Assembly (NCBI RefSeq): GCF_007830455.1
Contig: NZ_VLLB01000002.1
Location: 310,001-374,000, forward strand
Direction of reading: 5' to 3'
From: Pseudoduganella lurida
Lineage (GTDB): Bacteria; Pseudomonadota; Gammaproteobacteria; Burkholderiales; Burkholderiaceae_D
DNA length: 64,000 nucleotides
The notes beneath the pieces were generated by a model. The model saw only the letters and a program-made list of their open reading frames with translations. It searched no databases and was not told where the DNA came from. A program made the position numbers and the translations under genes. Positions 50,832 through 60,508 of this stretch are shown one piece after another (the stretch's first letter is position 1; each line of letters begins with the position of its first letter).

Positions 50832-52895
50832 TCACGCGGCGATGCTGCCGGCCGGGTCGTTGCTGGCCAATGCCTGCGCGAGCGCGCGGTCGACGACGCC
50901 GCCAGGCTGCAGCGCGGTGACGCTGCCCGCCCGCAGGCGCTGCGCCAGATCGCCGGACGACAGGGAAAAGGCTTCCTGGCGCGCGCCGTTGGAGAAAATG
51001 AACAGCGAGCGCATCGGGCTGATCCAGGCCAGCCTGACCTGCCGCGCACCGCCCTCCTCCGCGAATTCGCACCAGGCGCCGCGCGCGAGATGGGCCAGCG
51101 CGCAGTCGTCGGCGGCGGCCGCTTCCGAAGCCGTCACCTGCGCCAGACGGCGCTGCGCCGCATGCTGCGCCGCCTCGATCGATACCGCCAGGCGCCGTTC
51201 GGGCGCCATGTCTAGCGGGGCGCGCACGATCGAGGCATGGCAGTCGGCCAGTTCGGCGAAGAAGCGCGTGCGTTCGTCGCCCTGCCAGCGGATCACGTCG
51301 AGCCACTTGTTCAGCGCGGCCAGCAGTGCGGGCAGTCTGGCCAGGAACTGGCGCCGCTCGTCCGCCGTCAGTTTCGGCTGCACGCTCCACACCAGGTGGT
51401 CCATCGCCTGCGTGGCGTGCCGCACCGCGCCGGGCTTGTCCGCTTCGACGCTGTAGGCGATCGTCAGCACATCCGTCCAGCGGGTCTCCAGGAACGCTTC
51501 GACGACGGCGACGACTTCGCCGGTGCCGAGGCGCAGGCTGACGGCATCGCGGGCGGCGCGCCGGGCCGTGGCGGTCCTTTCCTGCTGCAGCGCGGCGGCG
51601 ACGGGCGCGGCGATGGCGGCCGCTTCCTCGTCGGCCAGCACCTGCTCCAGCTCATGGACGGCGCGGGCAAAAGCGGCCGTCACATCGCCCGTCCCATCGG
51701 CCGCTGCCTGGTTCACGCTGCGGGCCATGGCACGGTACTCGGGGTCGTCCCTGCGCCGCTCGCCGCGGCGGGTGCGCTCCCGGCCCAGCTGCGACAGCAG
51801 CTCGAGCAGGCGGCGTGCCGGATGGGCATCGTCGAAGAAGAACGCACGGTCGGCCAGCACTGCCTGCAGCACCGGCACTTGCAGCAGCTGCAGCAGGTCG
51901 CGGCTTTCCGGAGCGATGGCGCCGTCGTGCAGCACCGCATCGAACACGGCAGCCAGCAGGTCGATGGTTCCCTCGTCCGCCGGCGACAGGGCGCCGGCTG
52001 GCGCGCCCCGCTTGATGCCGGGCAGGTAGACCACGTTGGCTGGCGCGGCGCCCATGTCCTGCGGCGGCAGGCGTGGCAGGCTCTCCAGGTAGGCCAGCAA
52101 GGACGCGCTGGGGCCCATGGTGCCAGCCGGGCCGGTGGCGGTGGCGCCGCTGGTGCTGGCGAAGAACCGCTGCAAGCGGTCCGTCAATGCCGCGTGGCGC
52201 CGGCCATCGTGCGCTGCGGGACGAACGCGCCGGGGCGCCGTCACGCCGCGGCGCTCCAGCGTCTCGTTCAAAGACCCGTAGACCGCCTGGAGATCGTGGA
52301 AGCACGCGGGGTTCAGGAGCTGCAGCAGCACGGCTGCACCGCCTTCGTCCTCCTCCCCGAAGAATTCCTGCAGCGCCTGCGACCACGCGGCGATGAACAC
52401 CGCCGGCCGGAACGGATTGACGCGCAGCGAGGCACGGTCGAACAGTCGGGCGAGCCGCACGCCAAGTGCCGCCAGTGCGTCGGCATGCGCGTCGTCGAAG
52501 GGCCGCGCGATGGCGCCGAGGGTGACGCGCTGGTCCATCTCCTCGTAGGGTACGAGTGACAGCGCGTTTTCCGCCGGCGCCGGCACCGGCTGCTGCGGCG
52601 CGAGCTGGACGAGTTCGCGCCGCAGATGATGTTCCAATGTGCTGCCGGCCAGATGTACCAGCGTGACATGCCCGTCGCCTAGCGCCTTTGCCGTGCGTGC
52701 GCGCAGATGCATCGTGCGCGCGTCTACCAGCATCGCGGCGTCTTCCGTCAGCAGGCGGCCGGCCAGCGTCGTGCACAGCTCGCGCAGCCCGTGCGTGACC
52801 TGGCGCAGCGTGATGGCGATCAGCTCCTCGAGCAAGGCATGCCGCGGCGTGACCGCCCCGGGCGGCGCAGACGGTGAGATGGAAGTGGCGGACAT
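50832..52895 (-). CDS. DUF1631 family protein
   Basis: 687 residues. Matches DUF1631, large helical proteins common in beta- and gammaproteobacteria and sometimes mis-annotated as thymidine phosphorylase. Landmarks are the central PAVFIAAWSQALQEFF region, Asp/Arg-rich helical segments and the C-terminal domain LARGAWCEFAEEGGARQVRLAWISPMRSLFIFSNGARQEAFSLS, which resembles a PilZ-like beta region. Function is not established. The ATG at 52895 begins the conserved part but has no clear ribosome-binding site. Confidence 0.82.
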   Translation of the reverse strand: MSATSISPSAPPGAVTPRHALLEELIAITLRQVTHGLRELCTTLAGRLLTEDAAMLVDARTMHLRARTAKALGDGHVTLVHLAGSTLEHHLRRELVQLAPQQPVPAPAENALSLVPYEEMDQRVTLGAIARPFDDAHADALAALGVRLARLFDRASLRVNPFRPAVFIAAWSQALQEFFGEEDEGGAAVLLQLLNPACFHDLQAVYGSLNETLERRGVTAPRRVRPAAHDGRRHAALTDRLQRFFASTSGATATGPAGTMGPSASLLAYLESLPRLPPQDMGAAPANVVYLPGIKRGAPAGALSPADEGTIDLLAAVFDAVLHDGAIAPESRDLLQLLQVPVLQAVLADRAFFFDDAHPARRLLELLSQLGRERTRRGERRRDDPEYRAMARSVNQAAADGTGDVTAAFARAVHELEQVLADEEAAAIAAPVAAALQQERTATARRAARDAVSLRLGTGEVVAVVEAFLETRWTDVLTIAYSVEADKPGAVRHATQAMDHLVWSVQPKLTADERRQFLARLPALLAALNKWLDVIRWQGDERTRFFAELADCHASIVRAPLDMAPERRLAVSIEAAQHAAQRRLAQVTASEAAAADDCALAHLARGAWCEFAEEGGARQVRLAWISPMRSLFIFSNGARQEAFSLSSGDLAQRLRAGSVTALQPGGVVDRALAQALASNDPAGSIAA

Positions 52896-53174
52896 GGGCG
52901 CGAAGGGTCGGGAGGTACCGCCATTCTGGCACACTATTTCTGTGGCGCAATAAACTGCGCAGCAAGCTGTGGTTTTACTGCGCTTCCTCAACCTGTCAGC
53001 GATCCCATCGGCGCCTGTTGCGCCTGCCATTGGAGGCCTAGTCCTACACGCGCCTACGGTAAATTCTTATATCCGGCACCAGAGCAAGCACGCATTATTT
53101 CGCTACCGAAAACGCGTCGCGATGCCCTGCGGATTCGGCGAGCAACCTGTTCACTTCAATCGAAAGGAAACATC

Positions 53175-53357
53175 ATGGCCTCGAATCGCAAAAGCAGCGG
53201 CAGCAAGCAGGGATCATCGTCGGCAGGCTCCAAGCAGTCCGGCAACCAGGGATCGGCGTCCGGCGTGCAGGGCGGCACGCCGGAACAGCACGCCGAAGCG
53301 GGCCGTCAAAGCCACAAGAACGACGCCAAGAAGTCCAGCTCGCGCAGCAAGAAGTAA
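53175..53357 (+). CDS. Small Ser/Gly/Lys-rich protein, KGG-like
   Basis: 60 residues, very hydrophilic: Ser/Gly/Lys/Gln-rich N-terminus, one GTPEQHAEAGRQSHKND segment that recalls the repeated motif of small stress-induced (KGG/GsiB-like) proteins, and a basic tail SSRSKK. AAGGAA lies 7 bases upstream of the ATG. Composition suggests a disordered, possibly nucleic-acid-binding or stress protein; that is inference. Confidence 0.6.
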   Translation: MASNRKSSGSKQGSSSAGSKQSGNQGSASGVQGGTPEQHAEAGRQSHKNDAKKSSSRSKK

Positions 53358-53383
53358 GGTACCGCGCCATGGGCGCATGACGA

Positions 53384-53419
53384 AGCCTGGAATGGTGCTG
53401 CCGTTCCGGGCTGTTTTAT
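53384..53419 (+). terminator. Possible terminator between the small KGG-like gene and clpP-like gene
   Basis: Nine-base arms (53384-53392 and 53404-53412, one wobble) around an 11-base loop, followed by GTTTTATT. It lies 27 bases after the plus-strand stop. Confidence 0.45.
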
Positions 53420-53426
53420 TGGCAGG

Positions 53427-53987
53427 TCAGATGTTCGTGACGCGCTTGCCCTTGGGCGGACGGAAGTCGGCGATATCGTTGATCATGCCGACCTTGGCGG
53501 CATCGCGCGCCGTCAGGTGCAGGTCCGCATGGGCGTGGACGATCCAGTGGTCGTCCGACAGCTGCACATGCTGGCGCAGGATCGATTCGGTGCGTGCGTC
53601 GTCCGCCTGCAGGCCCTCGACGATGATGCGCAGCGCATCCGGCCGCGCCCCCGACGGCGCGCTGGCATGCGACTTGTGGACCATGAAGCGGCCCGTCTCG
53701 CTGGCGTAGCGCTCTTCTCCCGCCAGGAACACGATGACGGCGATCGACGCCACGGCGCCGCCGTTGTACATCACGACCTTGATCGGCAGGTTCGACAGAT
53801 AGTTGTACAGGCACAGGCCATCGCTGACATACCCACCGTTGGACTGCAGCAGGATGTGGGCGGTCTCCACGCCATCCTCCGTCATGTCCGCCACCGCCTC
53901 GAACACGCGGTGGACCATATCGCTGTTGACGTCACCCGACAACGTAAACCAGGCTGCGCCATCCAATTTTTGCTTATCTTCGCTCAT
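53427..53987 (-). CDS. ClpP-like serine protease subunit
   Basis: 186 residues. ClpP/crotonase-fold protein with the triad alignable to ClpP: Ser81 (GGAVASIAV), His104 (GRFMVHKSH) and Asp155 (HAHADLHLTA). The SPGG oxyanion loop is changed to SNGG, and the N-terminus is short with no propeptide obvious. It is not next to clpX or clpA, so it is probably a divergent, stand-alone paralogue rather than the main ClpP. The ATG at 53987 is the first that fits; upstream residues in the open frame are not conserved. Confidence 0.75.
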   Translation of the reverse strand: MSEDKQKLDGAAWFTLSGDVNSDMVHRVFEAVADMTEDGVETAHILLQSNGGYVSDGLCLYNYLSNLPIKVVMYNGGAVASIAVIVFLAGEERYASETGRFMVHKSHASAPSGARPDALRIIVEGLQADDARTESILRQHVQLSDDHWIVHAHADLHLTARDAAKVGMINDIADFRPPKGKRVTNI

Positions 53988-54170
53988 GGTTTTTTTACCC
54001 TCAAAAAACGGTGATCGCCATTCTAGCGCACACCTTGTTTTTGGGGACGCACGACCGGGCGCGGCGGGGGGCAACGATGAGTCCTTGCATCAACTGTGTC
54101 CTCATTACTGCAACATTCACTTCACGTCCCGAAGCTCCTTGAGACTTGCCCTAAATCAATCGTCGCGGCG

Positions 54171-54192
54171 AGAGCAATGGCACCATTGCTCT
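54171..54192. promoter_or_regulatory. Perfect inverted repeat before tssF
   Basis: AGAGCAATGG-CA-CCATTGCTCT: 10-base arms, 2-base spacer, ending 25 bases before the tssF ATG. TGCCCTAA also occurs twice, at 54147-54154 and 54195-54202, one copy on each side of it. Candidate operator for the T6SS island. Confidence 0.6.
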
Positions 54193-54217
54193 AATGCCCT
54201 AAGGCAAGGAAGAAGCA

Positions 54218-56053
54218 ATGGAGCAACTTTTACCATATCTGCAAGAAGAATTGGCCACGCTTCGCCGTGATTGTCGCGAACTCTCGGTACGTTATCCACG
54301 ACTGGCAGGGATGCTCGGAATCACCGACGACGCATGCGGTGACCCGCACGTCGAGCGTTTGATCCAAGCATGCGCGCTGCTCAGTGCCAGGGTCAGCAAA
54401 AAACTCGATGACGACTATCCGCGTTTTACCCAGGCTCTGCTACAAACTACTTATCCTCACTACCTCCGGCCGTTCCCTTCGTGCTCGGTCATCCAGATCG
54501 ATTATCAGATGGCGTCTTCAGAGCAGCCAAGAACGGTCCCACGCGGCACAGACCTGAAGTCACGTCCAGTGCAAGGCGTGCGATGCCATTTCCGCACAAG
54601 CACCGATGTCGTGCTTTCGCCATTAGGTGTCACTGGCGCACGCTACATTCCAGTTGCATCAGCTCCGGAAGGTCATCGGATCGATCATGCTTTCGAATCG
54701 GCGTTCGAGTTCAGCTTGACGAGCGTAACGCCGCTGAAGGAACTTGAGATGAAGCGCCTCACGCTCTTCATCAACGGCGAAGCGTCACTCTGTGCTGCAC
54801 TCCGCGACGCATTGTTCTTGCGAACCGCTCCCGCCTTCGTACGATCGGACGGGACAGGTCCCTGGTATCGATTGCCAGTTTTCCCGATCCATCCGGCAGG
54901 GTTTCAAGACAGCGACGCATTGTTGCCATGGCCGGCGCGTTCGCATCCTGCTTACCGCCTGTTGACCGAATACTTCGCCTTCCCGGACAAATTCAATTTC
55001 ATTGAGATAGACCTTGCCGCTGTACTGGCGAAGATGCCTCAGCTCGGCAATGGTTTTACCCTGCATTTGCCATTGCGCGGATTGACGCGGGACGCAGCAA
55101 CAAGCCGGACGCTTGCAAATGTGGGTGCCGGCAACCTTCTGTCGCACTGTGCACCAGTGATAAACCTGCACTCGCGTGCCGCAGCCCCCATCGATCTGCA
55201 TCGCCGGGCTCCAGAGTATCCTCTCCTGATCGACCTCGCGCGGCCAGCAGAATACGAGCTCTATTCGATCGACACTGCACGACTGATCAGCGGCACCGGA
55301 ACGAGCCAGCGCACTACAGAACTGCGGCCATTCTATGGCCGGTCCCACGGTCAGGGCACGTCCGCGACCGGCGAGGGCGGTTACTGGATCACGCACCGCG
55401 ATGACGCCGCCGCGGAAGGCGATCCAGGCCATGAAATCCGGATCGCACTGGTCGACCATGAAATGCGGACATCGCTCCCGGAAGCCCAAACGCTTTCTGT
55501 AGACATCACGTGCAGTAACCGTGACGTCCCGTCGACGCTCGCCTATGGTAGAGCCGACGGCGATCTGCAGGCGAACGGCATCCTCGATAGCGCGCCAATT
55601 CGTTTTCTGCGCAAACCTACCCTATCGCGTCGGTTCCCGGCAAACCAGCGCGCGCACTGGCGCCTGATATCTCATCTTGCGCTGAACCAGAGGGCATTGT
55701 CGGATCTGGGCCTAGTCGAGTTACGCAAGATGCTCACGCTGTATGACCTGCCCTGCTCGCCGATCACACAACGGCAAATCGAGGGCATCGTGGCGCTGTC
55801 GAGCCGCACCGTCCACGAGTGGGTGCGCAGCGGCGAGCACACCGCGCTGATGGCCGGTATCGACATATGCGTCACTGTAGACGAAAGCGCCTACGTCGCC
55901 AGCGGCCTGCATGTGTTCATCCAGTTGCTCGACCGATTCCTCGCCCTCTATGGGCAAATCAATGTATTCACCCGGCTGCGGTTCCTGTCCGCAACCACGG
56001 GACAGGAGATCTTGTTATGTCCACCGCGCAGCGGAATGACTGTCCTGAGTTAA
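54218..56053 (+). CDS. tssF: Type VI secretion baseplate protein TssF
   Basis: 611 residues, normal family length. The start MEQLLPYLQEELATLRRDCRELSVRYPRLAGMLG and DPHVERLIQACALLSARVSKKLDDDYPRFTQALLQTTYPHYLRPFPS is the TssF/VasA signature, and the end (GLHVFIQLLDRFLALYGQINVFTRLRF) is conserved too. With TssG, TssE and TssK it forms the baseplate wedge around VgrG. AAGGAAG precedes the ATG. It is the first gene of the island; its stop overlaps the tssG start by 37 bases. GC is visibly lower than in the housekeeping genes. Confidence 0.95.
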   Translation: MEQLLPYLQEELATLRRDCRELSVRYPRLAGMLGITDDACGDPHVERLIQACALLSARVSKKLDDDYPRFTQALLQTTYPHYLRPFPSCSVIQIDYQMASSEQPRTVPRGTDLKSRPVQGVRCHFRTSTDVVLSPLGVTGARYIPVASAPEGHRIDHAFESAFEFSLTSVTPLKELEMKRLTLFINGEASLCAALRDALFLRTAPAFVRSDGTGPWYRLPVFPIHPAGFQDSDALLPWPARSHPAYRLLTEYFAFPDKFNFIEIDLAAVLAKMPQLGNGFTLHLPLRGLTRDAATSRTLANVGAGNLLSHCAPVINLHSRAAAPIDLHRRAPEYPLLIDLARPAEYELYSIDTARLISGTGTSQRTTELRPFYGRSHGQGTSATGEGGYWITHRDDAAAEGDPGHEIRIALVDHEMRTSLPEAQTLSVDITCSNRDVPSTLAYGRADGDLQANGILDSAPIRFLRKPTLSRRFPANQRAHWRLISHLALNQRALSDLGLVELRKMLTLYDLPCSPITQRQIEGIVALSSRTVHEWVRSGEHTALMAGIDICVTVDESAYVASGLHVFIQLLDRFLALYGQINVFTRLRFLSATTGQEILLCPPRSGMTVLS

Positions 56054-57015
56054 TTGGACAGATTTGCGATGCACCTGGTCGCTACAGCTTCTTTCAGGCG
56101 GTCGAACTTTTGTTGGGTTGGCTGGCGCAGTGCCACGATGTACCACGTCGCCAGGCGCTGGACCGTTTGCTGCGCTTCGAAAACAGCCGCGACCTGACTT
56201 TTCCTACCAGCGACCTCGGCGCAGTCGATGTCCATTTGAAAAACAGTGATCCTCATGTGGCCGTAACGGCACTATTCATGGGCTTTACCGGCACGCATGG
56301 TGCGCTGCCCCTCCACTACACAGAGCGTATCGCAAGGAACGATGACGGCGGCACCCTGGCACTTCTTGACATCTTCTCGAACCGGTTCGTGCGCCACTTC
56401 CATGCGGCTTGGCGAAAGCACCGCCCGGAACTGCCGTCGCTCGATGAGGGAGCGGACGATTTGCGGCCCCTGCTGATGGCCCTCTCCGGCAACATCACTG
56501 GCACATCCCTGGACGATTCTGTTGTCGCTTACTACACAGGCGCGTTGCAGCAGAGACCTGCTTCGTCAGCGATGCTGCAAAGCGTGATCTGTGACTATTT
56601 TCAATTGCCCGTCACGATTGAAACCAGTATTGGCTATTGGCACATACTCGCACCTCATCAGTTGGCCCGCGTGGGTACGCAGTCCGCCAAGCTCGACGGA
56701 GGGCTGGTACTGGGTCCCGCCATCTGGCGCCGCGACGCACGCATACGCATACGTTTCGGCCCGCTGGACAGGGAAACCTACGACAGCTTCCTTCCCGATG
56801 GTGAAAGATTGCCCAAGCTGCTTGCCTTGATCGCCATGTTCCATATGCCCGGGATCGATGCCGAGCTGGTCCTCGTACTCTCCGCCGCAGAGGTGCAACC
56901 CATCACGTTGGCCGGTGGCACAGGCGGAGCGGCGCGCCTTGGATATCACACGTTTCTTTGTTCTGCGGCAGATCGCAAGGACTGCGAAACCCGCTATCTG
57001 CTGCCGGTACTATGA
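56017..57015 (+). CDS. tssG: Type VI secretion baseplate protein TssG
   Basis: 332 residues. The start region PELIGQICDAPGRYSFFQAVELLLGWL and the inner FMGFTGTHGALPLHYTERI are the TssG/VasB signature. It bridges two TssF copies in the baseplate. The ATG at 56017, preceded by AGGAGATCTTG, lies within the 3' end of tssF. VgrG follows after 9 bases. No tssH (clpV) follows as it does in a complete cluster. Confidence 0.94.
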   Translation: MSTAQRNDCPELIGQICDAPGRYSFFQAVELLLGWLAQCHDVPRRQALDRLLRFENSRDLTFPTSDLGAVDVHLKNSDPHVAVTALFMGFTGTHGALPLHYTERIARNDDGGTLALLDIFSNRFVRHFHAAWRKHRPELPSLDEGADDLRPLLMALSGNITGTSLDDSVVAYYTGALQQRPASSAMLQSVICDYFQLPVTIETSIGYWHILAPHQLARVGTQSAKLDGGLVLGPAIWRRDARIRIRFGPLDRETYDSFLPDGERLPKLLALIAMFHMPGIDAELVLVLSAAEVQPITLAGGTGGAARLGYHTFLCSAADRKDCETRYLLPVL

Positions 57016-57024
57016 GGACACACA

Positions 57025-59163
57025 ATGAACCAGCTGAACGATGCCTTCGCCTGCCTCTCGGCACTGACTGCCGCAAGCCAGCATGACCGCTTGCTGAAAT
57101 TGGACTTCCCGCGCAACGACGGTCCAAATGCAATGATGCTCGCCAACGCATTTGATGGCGACGAGGCTTTGTCCCGCGACTTTCGCTATACCGTGGAAGT
57201 GCTGTCCGATGATGCCAACCTATCTCTCGCCGAGGCGATGGGCAAGATGGTGACGGTATCGCTAGTACGCGATGACGGCTCGCTGCGGTACTTCAACGGT
57301 TACGTGTTCGAATTCCGCTTCTTGCGCACAGATGGCGGGTTCGCTTTCTACGAGATGGTCTTGCGTCCCTGGCTGGCATTTCTGGAACTCCGCCACGATT
57401 GCGCCACGTTCCAGGGCATGACGCTCACCGAATTGAGTACAAGGACTTTCGACGCTTACTTGTCCCGGGACTACCGGCTGCACCTGTCAGGCCAAGAAAC
57501 CGATATCACGCTGGCAATCCAGTACAACGAGTCCGACGCCAATCATCTGCAGCGCCGCTGGGAATCGGCAGGACTGCACTACTGGTACGAGCACCGGTAC
57601 GATGGCCACACACTCGTTCTTTCCGACGACAGCACGCTGGCCGATCCGATTGACGGCGATGCCATCATCGATTATCAGAGCGAGGCCGGCACACAGGAGG
57701 CGGATGCAATCCAAGCCTGGAGTGCAGGCCGCCAACTGACCTCGGCCCTTTATACCGTCCGTACATATGAATTCAAGAATGCCCGTGCCGACTGGGCAGA
57801 CCAATCTTCTCTCAGTCAGGCTGGCGCCGTACCAGCGCTGGAACATCACGAGTATACCGGGGCGCACGGCTTCACCAGCGCAACTGGCCCAGCACTTGCA
57901 AAGCTGCGGATGGAGCAGGCGGACTCCGCCGCTCACCAGTTCCGCGTCGAAAGCAATCATCGGGCGGTACAGCCCGGCCGCACATTTGCACTGGCCGGGC
58001 ACTTTAGCCTGACAGGGAGCAACGCCGATAGCTACCTTGTCATCTCGGTACATCACCAGGCGACAAACAATTACCAGGCCGACCGCCAAATCTCATCGCG
58101 CTACACCAATTCCTTCACCTGCCTGCGAAGCGCCGTGCATTGGCGGCCCGAGCGTGGCCACAACAGCCGCGATACACGCATTTACGGCGTGCAGACGGCT
58201 ACGGTGGTAGGGCCTAAGGGCGAGGAAATCTACACAGACGAATACGGCCGCGTGCGCGTCCAGTTTCACTGGGATCGCGCCGGCGAATTCGACGAAAAGA
58301 GCAGTCCCTGGGTGCGTGTGATGAGCACCTGGGCTGGCGCGAACTTCGGCCATATCAGCCTACCCAGAATCGGACAGGAAGTGGTGGTCCAGTTCCTCGA
58401 AGGGCACTGTGATCGGCCGCTGATCATCGGCAGCGTCTATAACGCGGCCAATATGCCGCCGTGGGATTTGCCGGCCAATCGTAGCCAAAGCGGCGTGCTG
58501 TCCCGCTCTACGCTCAACGCTACCGCTGCCAATGCCAACGCCCTGCGTTTCGAAGACAAAAAAGGGGCAGAAGAAATCTGGCTGCACGCCGAGCGCAACC
58601 AGCGCATCGAAGTCGAGCAGGACGAATCGCACTCCGTGGGCCAAGACCGCCACAAGACCATCGGCCGGGATGAAGTGGTGGAAGTCAAACGCGATCGGAC
58701 GGAAACCGTCGATGGACATGAAAAGATCACCGTGCACGCCAGCCGTAACGAACGGGTGGATAAGTCCGAAACGATCGACATCGGCGGACCGCGCAGCGAG
58801 ACGGTCGGCGAAAACGAAGATGTCTCGATCGCCGGCGAGAAGTCCGAGCGTGTTGGTAGGAACAAAGTCGAGACGATCGCCATCGCCAAGATGCTGAACG
58901 TGGGCGCAGCCTACTCTGTCAATGTCGGCGCGGCGATGAACACGCTGGTTGGCCAGTCCCAGTTCGCGGAGATCGGCAACAGCAAGACAACTGTGGTGGG
59001 CACTAACTATGTGATCGAAGCGGGTACCTCCCTGCTGATCAGCGTAGGAGCATCGTCACTGATGATGGACCAAAGCGGCACCATCACAATGTCCGGCACA
59101 AACATCAGCATCAACAGTTCGGGGCCGGTACAGATTAACGGCAAGGATGTGGACATCAACTAG
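57025..59163 (+). CDS. vgrG: Type VI secretion tip protein VgrG
   Basis: 712 residues. A gp27-like N-terminus (about 25-370), gp5-type OB fold (GEEIYTDEYGRVRVQFHWDRAGEFDEKSSPWVRVMSTWAG) and a C-terminal beta-helix of repeated T/V-x-G-x-N segments (HSVGQDRHKTIGRDEVVEV...). It forms the trimeric spike that carries effectors. It has no added enzymatic domain after the helix; it ends VQINGKDVDIN. Downstream genes code for an adaptor and a PAAR-like effector, the usual cargo of such a spike. Confidence 0.96.
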   Translation: MNQLNDAFACLSALTAASQHDRLLKLDFPRNDGPNAMMLANAFDGDEALSRDFRYTVEVLSDDANLSLAEAMGKMVTVSLVRDDGSLRYFNGYVFEFRFLRTDGGFAFYEMVLRPWLAFLELRHDCATFQGMTLTELSTRTFDAYLSRDYRLHLSGQETDITLAIQYNESDANHLQRRWESAGLHYWYEHRYDGHTLVLSDDSTLADPIDGDAIIDYQSEAGTQEADAIQAWSAGRQLTSALYTVRTYEFKNARADWADQSSLSQAGAVPALEHHEYTGAHGFTSATGPALAKLRMEQADSAAHQFRVESNHRAVQPGRTFALAGHFSLTGSNADSYLVISVHHQATNNYQADRQISSRYTNSFTCLRSAVHWRPERGHNSRDTRIYGVQTATVVGPKGEEIYTDEYGRVRVQFHWDRAGEFDEKSSPWVRVMSTWAGANFGHISLPRIGQEVVVQFLEGHCDRPLIIGSVYNAANMPPWDLPANRSQSGVLSRSTLNATAANANALRFEDKKGAEEIWLHAERNQRIEVEQDESHSVGQDRHKTIGRDEVVEVKRDRTETVDGHEKITVHASRNERVDKSETIDIGGPRSETVGENEDVSIAGEKSERVGRNKVETIAIAKMLNVGAAYSVNVGAAMNTLVGQSQFAEIGNSKTTVVGTNYVIEAGTSLLISVGASSLMMDQSGTITMSGTNISINSSGPVQINGKDVDIN

Positions 59164-59173
59164 AGAGGATGCC

Positions 59174-60508
59174 ATGGACTTCGTCAATAAGACGTCTTTT
59201 CCTGCCCAGGCATTCCAGGCGATCGATCAGTTCGGGCAGGAATTTCATGTCTTGGTGGCCAGACAGACCTTCAGCTTCGCCAGTGGTGAATTGAGGACGA
59301 CGGAACTTCAACGGCCATTATGTGCGAGTGACACTGGGTTCGATGACTCCTTGGTGGGAAGCGTGGAGCATGAATCGGACTATGCCCCGTTTAAGCCACG
59401 ATGCGATGTAATCGTCAATGCCGTTGCCCATCCACCCGAGCACAAGAACCTTAAGAGTTTTGCCGTGCGCATGCGGCTGTGGCGGAACAACGAGAGCAGA
59501 TGTCTTATCGATAAAGAGTTGACGGTCCATGGCAGGCGCGTATTGCTGCAACGGGCGTTTCCAATCAGAGCGGGCTTCTTCCTCCTGAAGTGGTGCGCGC
59601 TTACCTTGCTTCGGCCTTGTCCTTGGCGAATCAAGCAGATTGACAAGTGCAAGCCGGTACCGGTTCGCTATGAATCGGCGTATGGCGGCGAGTGCTTAGT
59701 GATGGCAGATCAGCTGGCTCGAACAAAAGTACCTAAGAAGTTCCGTCTCAATGGCCAGCAGATCGCAAATCATCCGGAAGCTGCGGCTGGCCGACCTGCG
59801 CCGATCGCACACAGAGCCTACGACCCCAATCCTTGTGGCACGGGGTTTGCACAGGAGTGGTATCTGCGTGCCACTCGCACGACGGTTATCGAGGCGCCAG
59901 CTATCGAGCATCCCGATTTTCCGCTGAAAGCGAAGCAGTTCCAGCGCTGGCTCGCACTTGTACGGCAGTCCGAATGCGAGGCATCCAGTTTCCGCCTGCC
60001 AGCCGGCTTTGGCATCCTCCCGAAAACCCATCCGATGCGTCGTACGCTGGTTGGAACGGTCGATGACACCTTCATCGCGAGCGCTGCTCCACTGCCGGAA
60101 AATTTTGACTTTGCCATGTGGCAAGGGGCTCCAGCAGATCAGCAGATTGACTATCCTACAGGCGGAGAGGAGATCGACCTAGCCAACCTCTGCGCTGCTG
60201 GCACACCTTCCGCGCGTACCGACGACGGCAACAATACTTATCTACGGCTCAGACTTCCGACTGATCGACTGATCCTCAAAGTCAGGGATGCGAACGACAA
60301 TGGATCGATACTACCGATGGTAATTGACACCATCATTATCGAGCCCGAGCAACAGATGGTCAGTCTGGTATGGCGTAGAACGATTCCGTTTGCGGATGCG
60401 GCTCTGACATCGGCAGAACTATGTTCAGTGACAGCGTCGAGGGTACTAAAGGAGCGTATTGCATTGAATATCGGCTCTGACGAGGCAAGTCATGACGGAC
60501 GAACCTAA
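59174..60508 (+). CDS. DUF2169 T6SS adaptor protein
   Basis: 444 residues. DUF2169 proteins work as chaperone/adaptors that load DUF4150 PAAR-like effectors onto VgrG in other T6SS. Recognisable parts are the start FVNKTSFPAQAFQAIDQFGQEFHVLVARQTF, the RYESAYGGECL and CGTGFAQEWYLRATR region and IIIEPEQQMVSLVWRRTI near the end. AGAGAGGA precedes the ATG at 59174. It sits between vgrG (10-base gap) and the effector (17-base overlap), which fits this role. Confidence 0.9.
   Translation: MDFVNKTSFPAQAFQAIDQFGQEFHVLVARQTFSFASGELRTTELQRPLCASDTGFDDSLVGSVEHESDYAPFKPRCDVIVNAVAHPPEHKNLKSFAVRMRLWRNNESRCLIDKELTVHGRRVLLQRAFPIRAGFFLLKWCALTLLRPCPWRIKQIDKCKPVPVRYESAYGGECLVMADQLARTKVPKKFRLNGQQIANHPEAAAGRPAPIAHRAYDPNPCGTGFAQEWYLRATRTTVIEAPAIEHPDFPLKAKQFQRWLALVRQSECEASSFRLPAGFGILPKTHPMRRTLVGTVDDTFIASAAPLPENFDFAMWQGAPADQQIDYPTGGEEIDLANLCAAGTPSARTDDGNNTYLRLRLPTDRLILKVRDANDNGSILPMVIDTIIIEPEQQMVSLVWRRTIPFADAALTSAELCSVTASRVLKERIALNIGSDEASHDGRT

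Noticed and set aside
54171..54192. Sigma-54 promoter before tssF (TGGCAC...TTGC)
   Set aside because: TGGCAC and TTGC are present but only two bases apart as part of the palindrome; the required spacing is not met.
59380..60124. Minus-strand open frames opposite the DUF2169 gene
   Set aside because: No conserved sequence; the plus-strand gene fits the T6SS operon with short gaps and overlaps.
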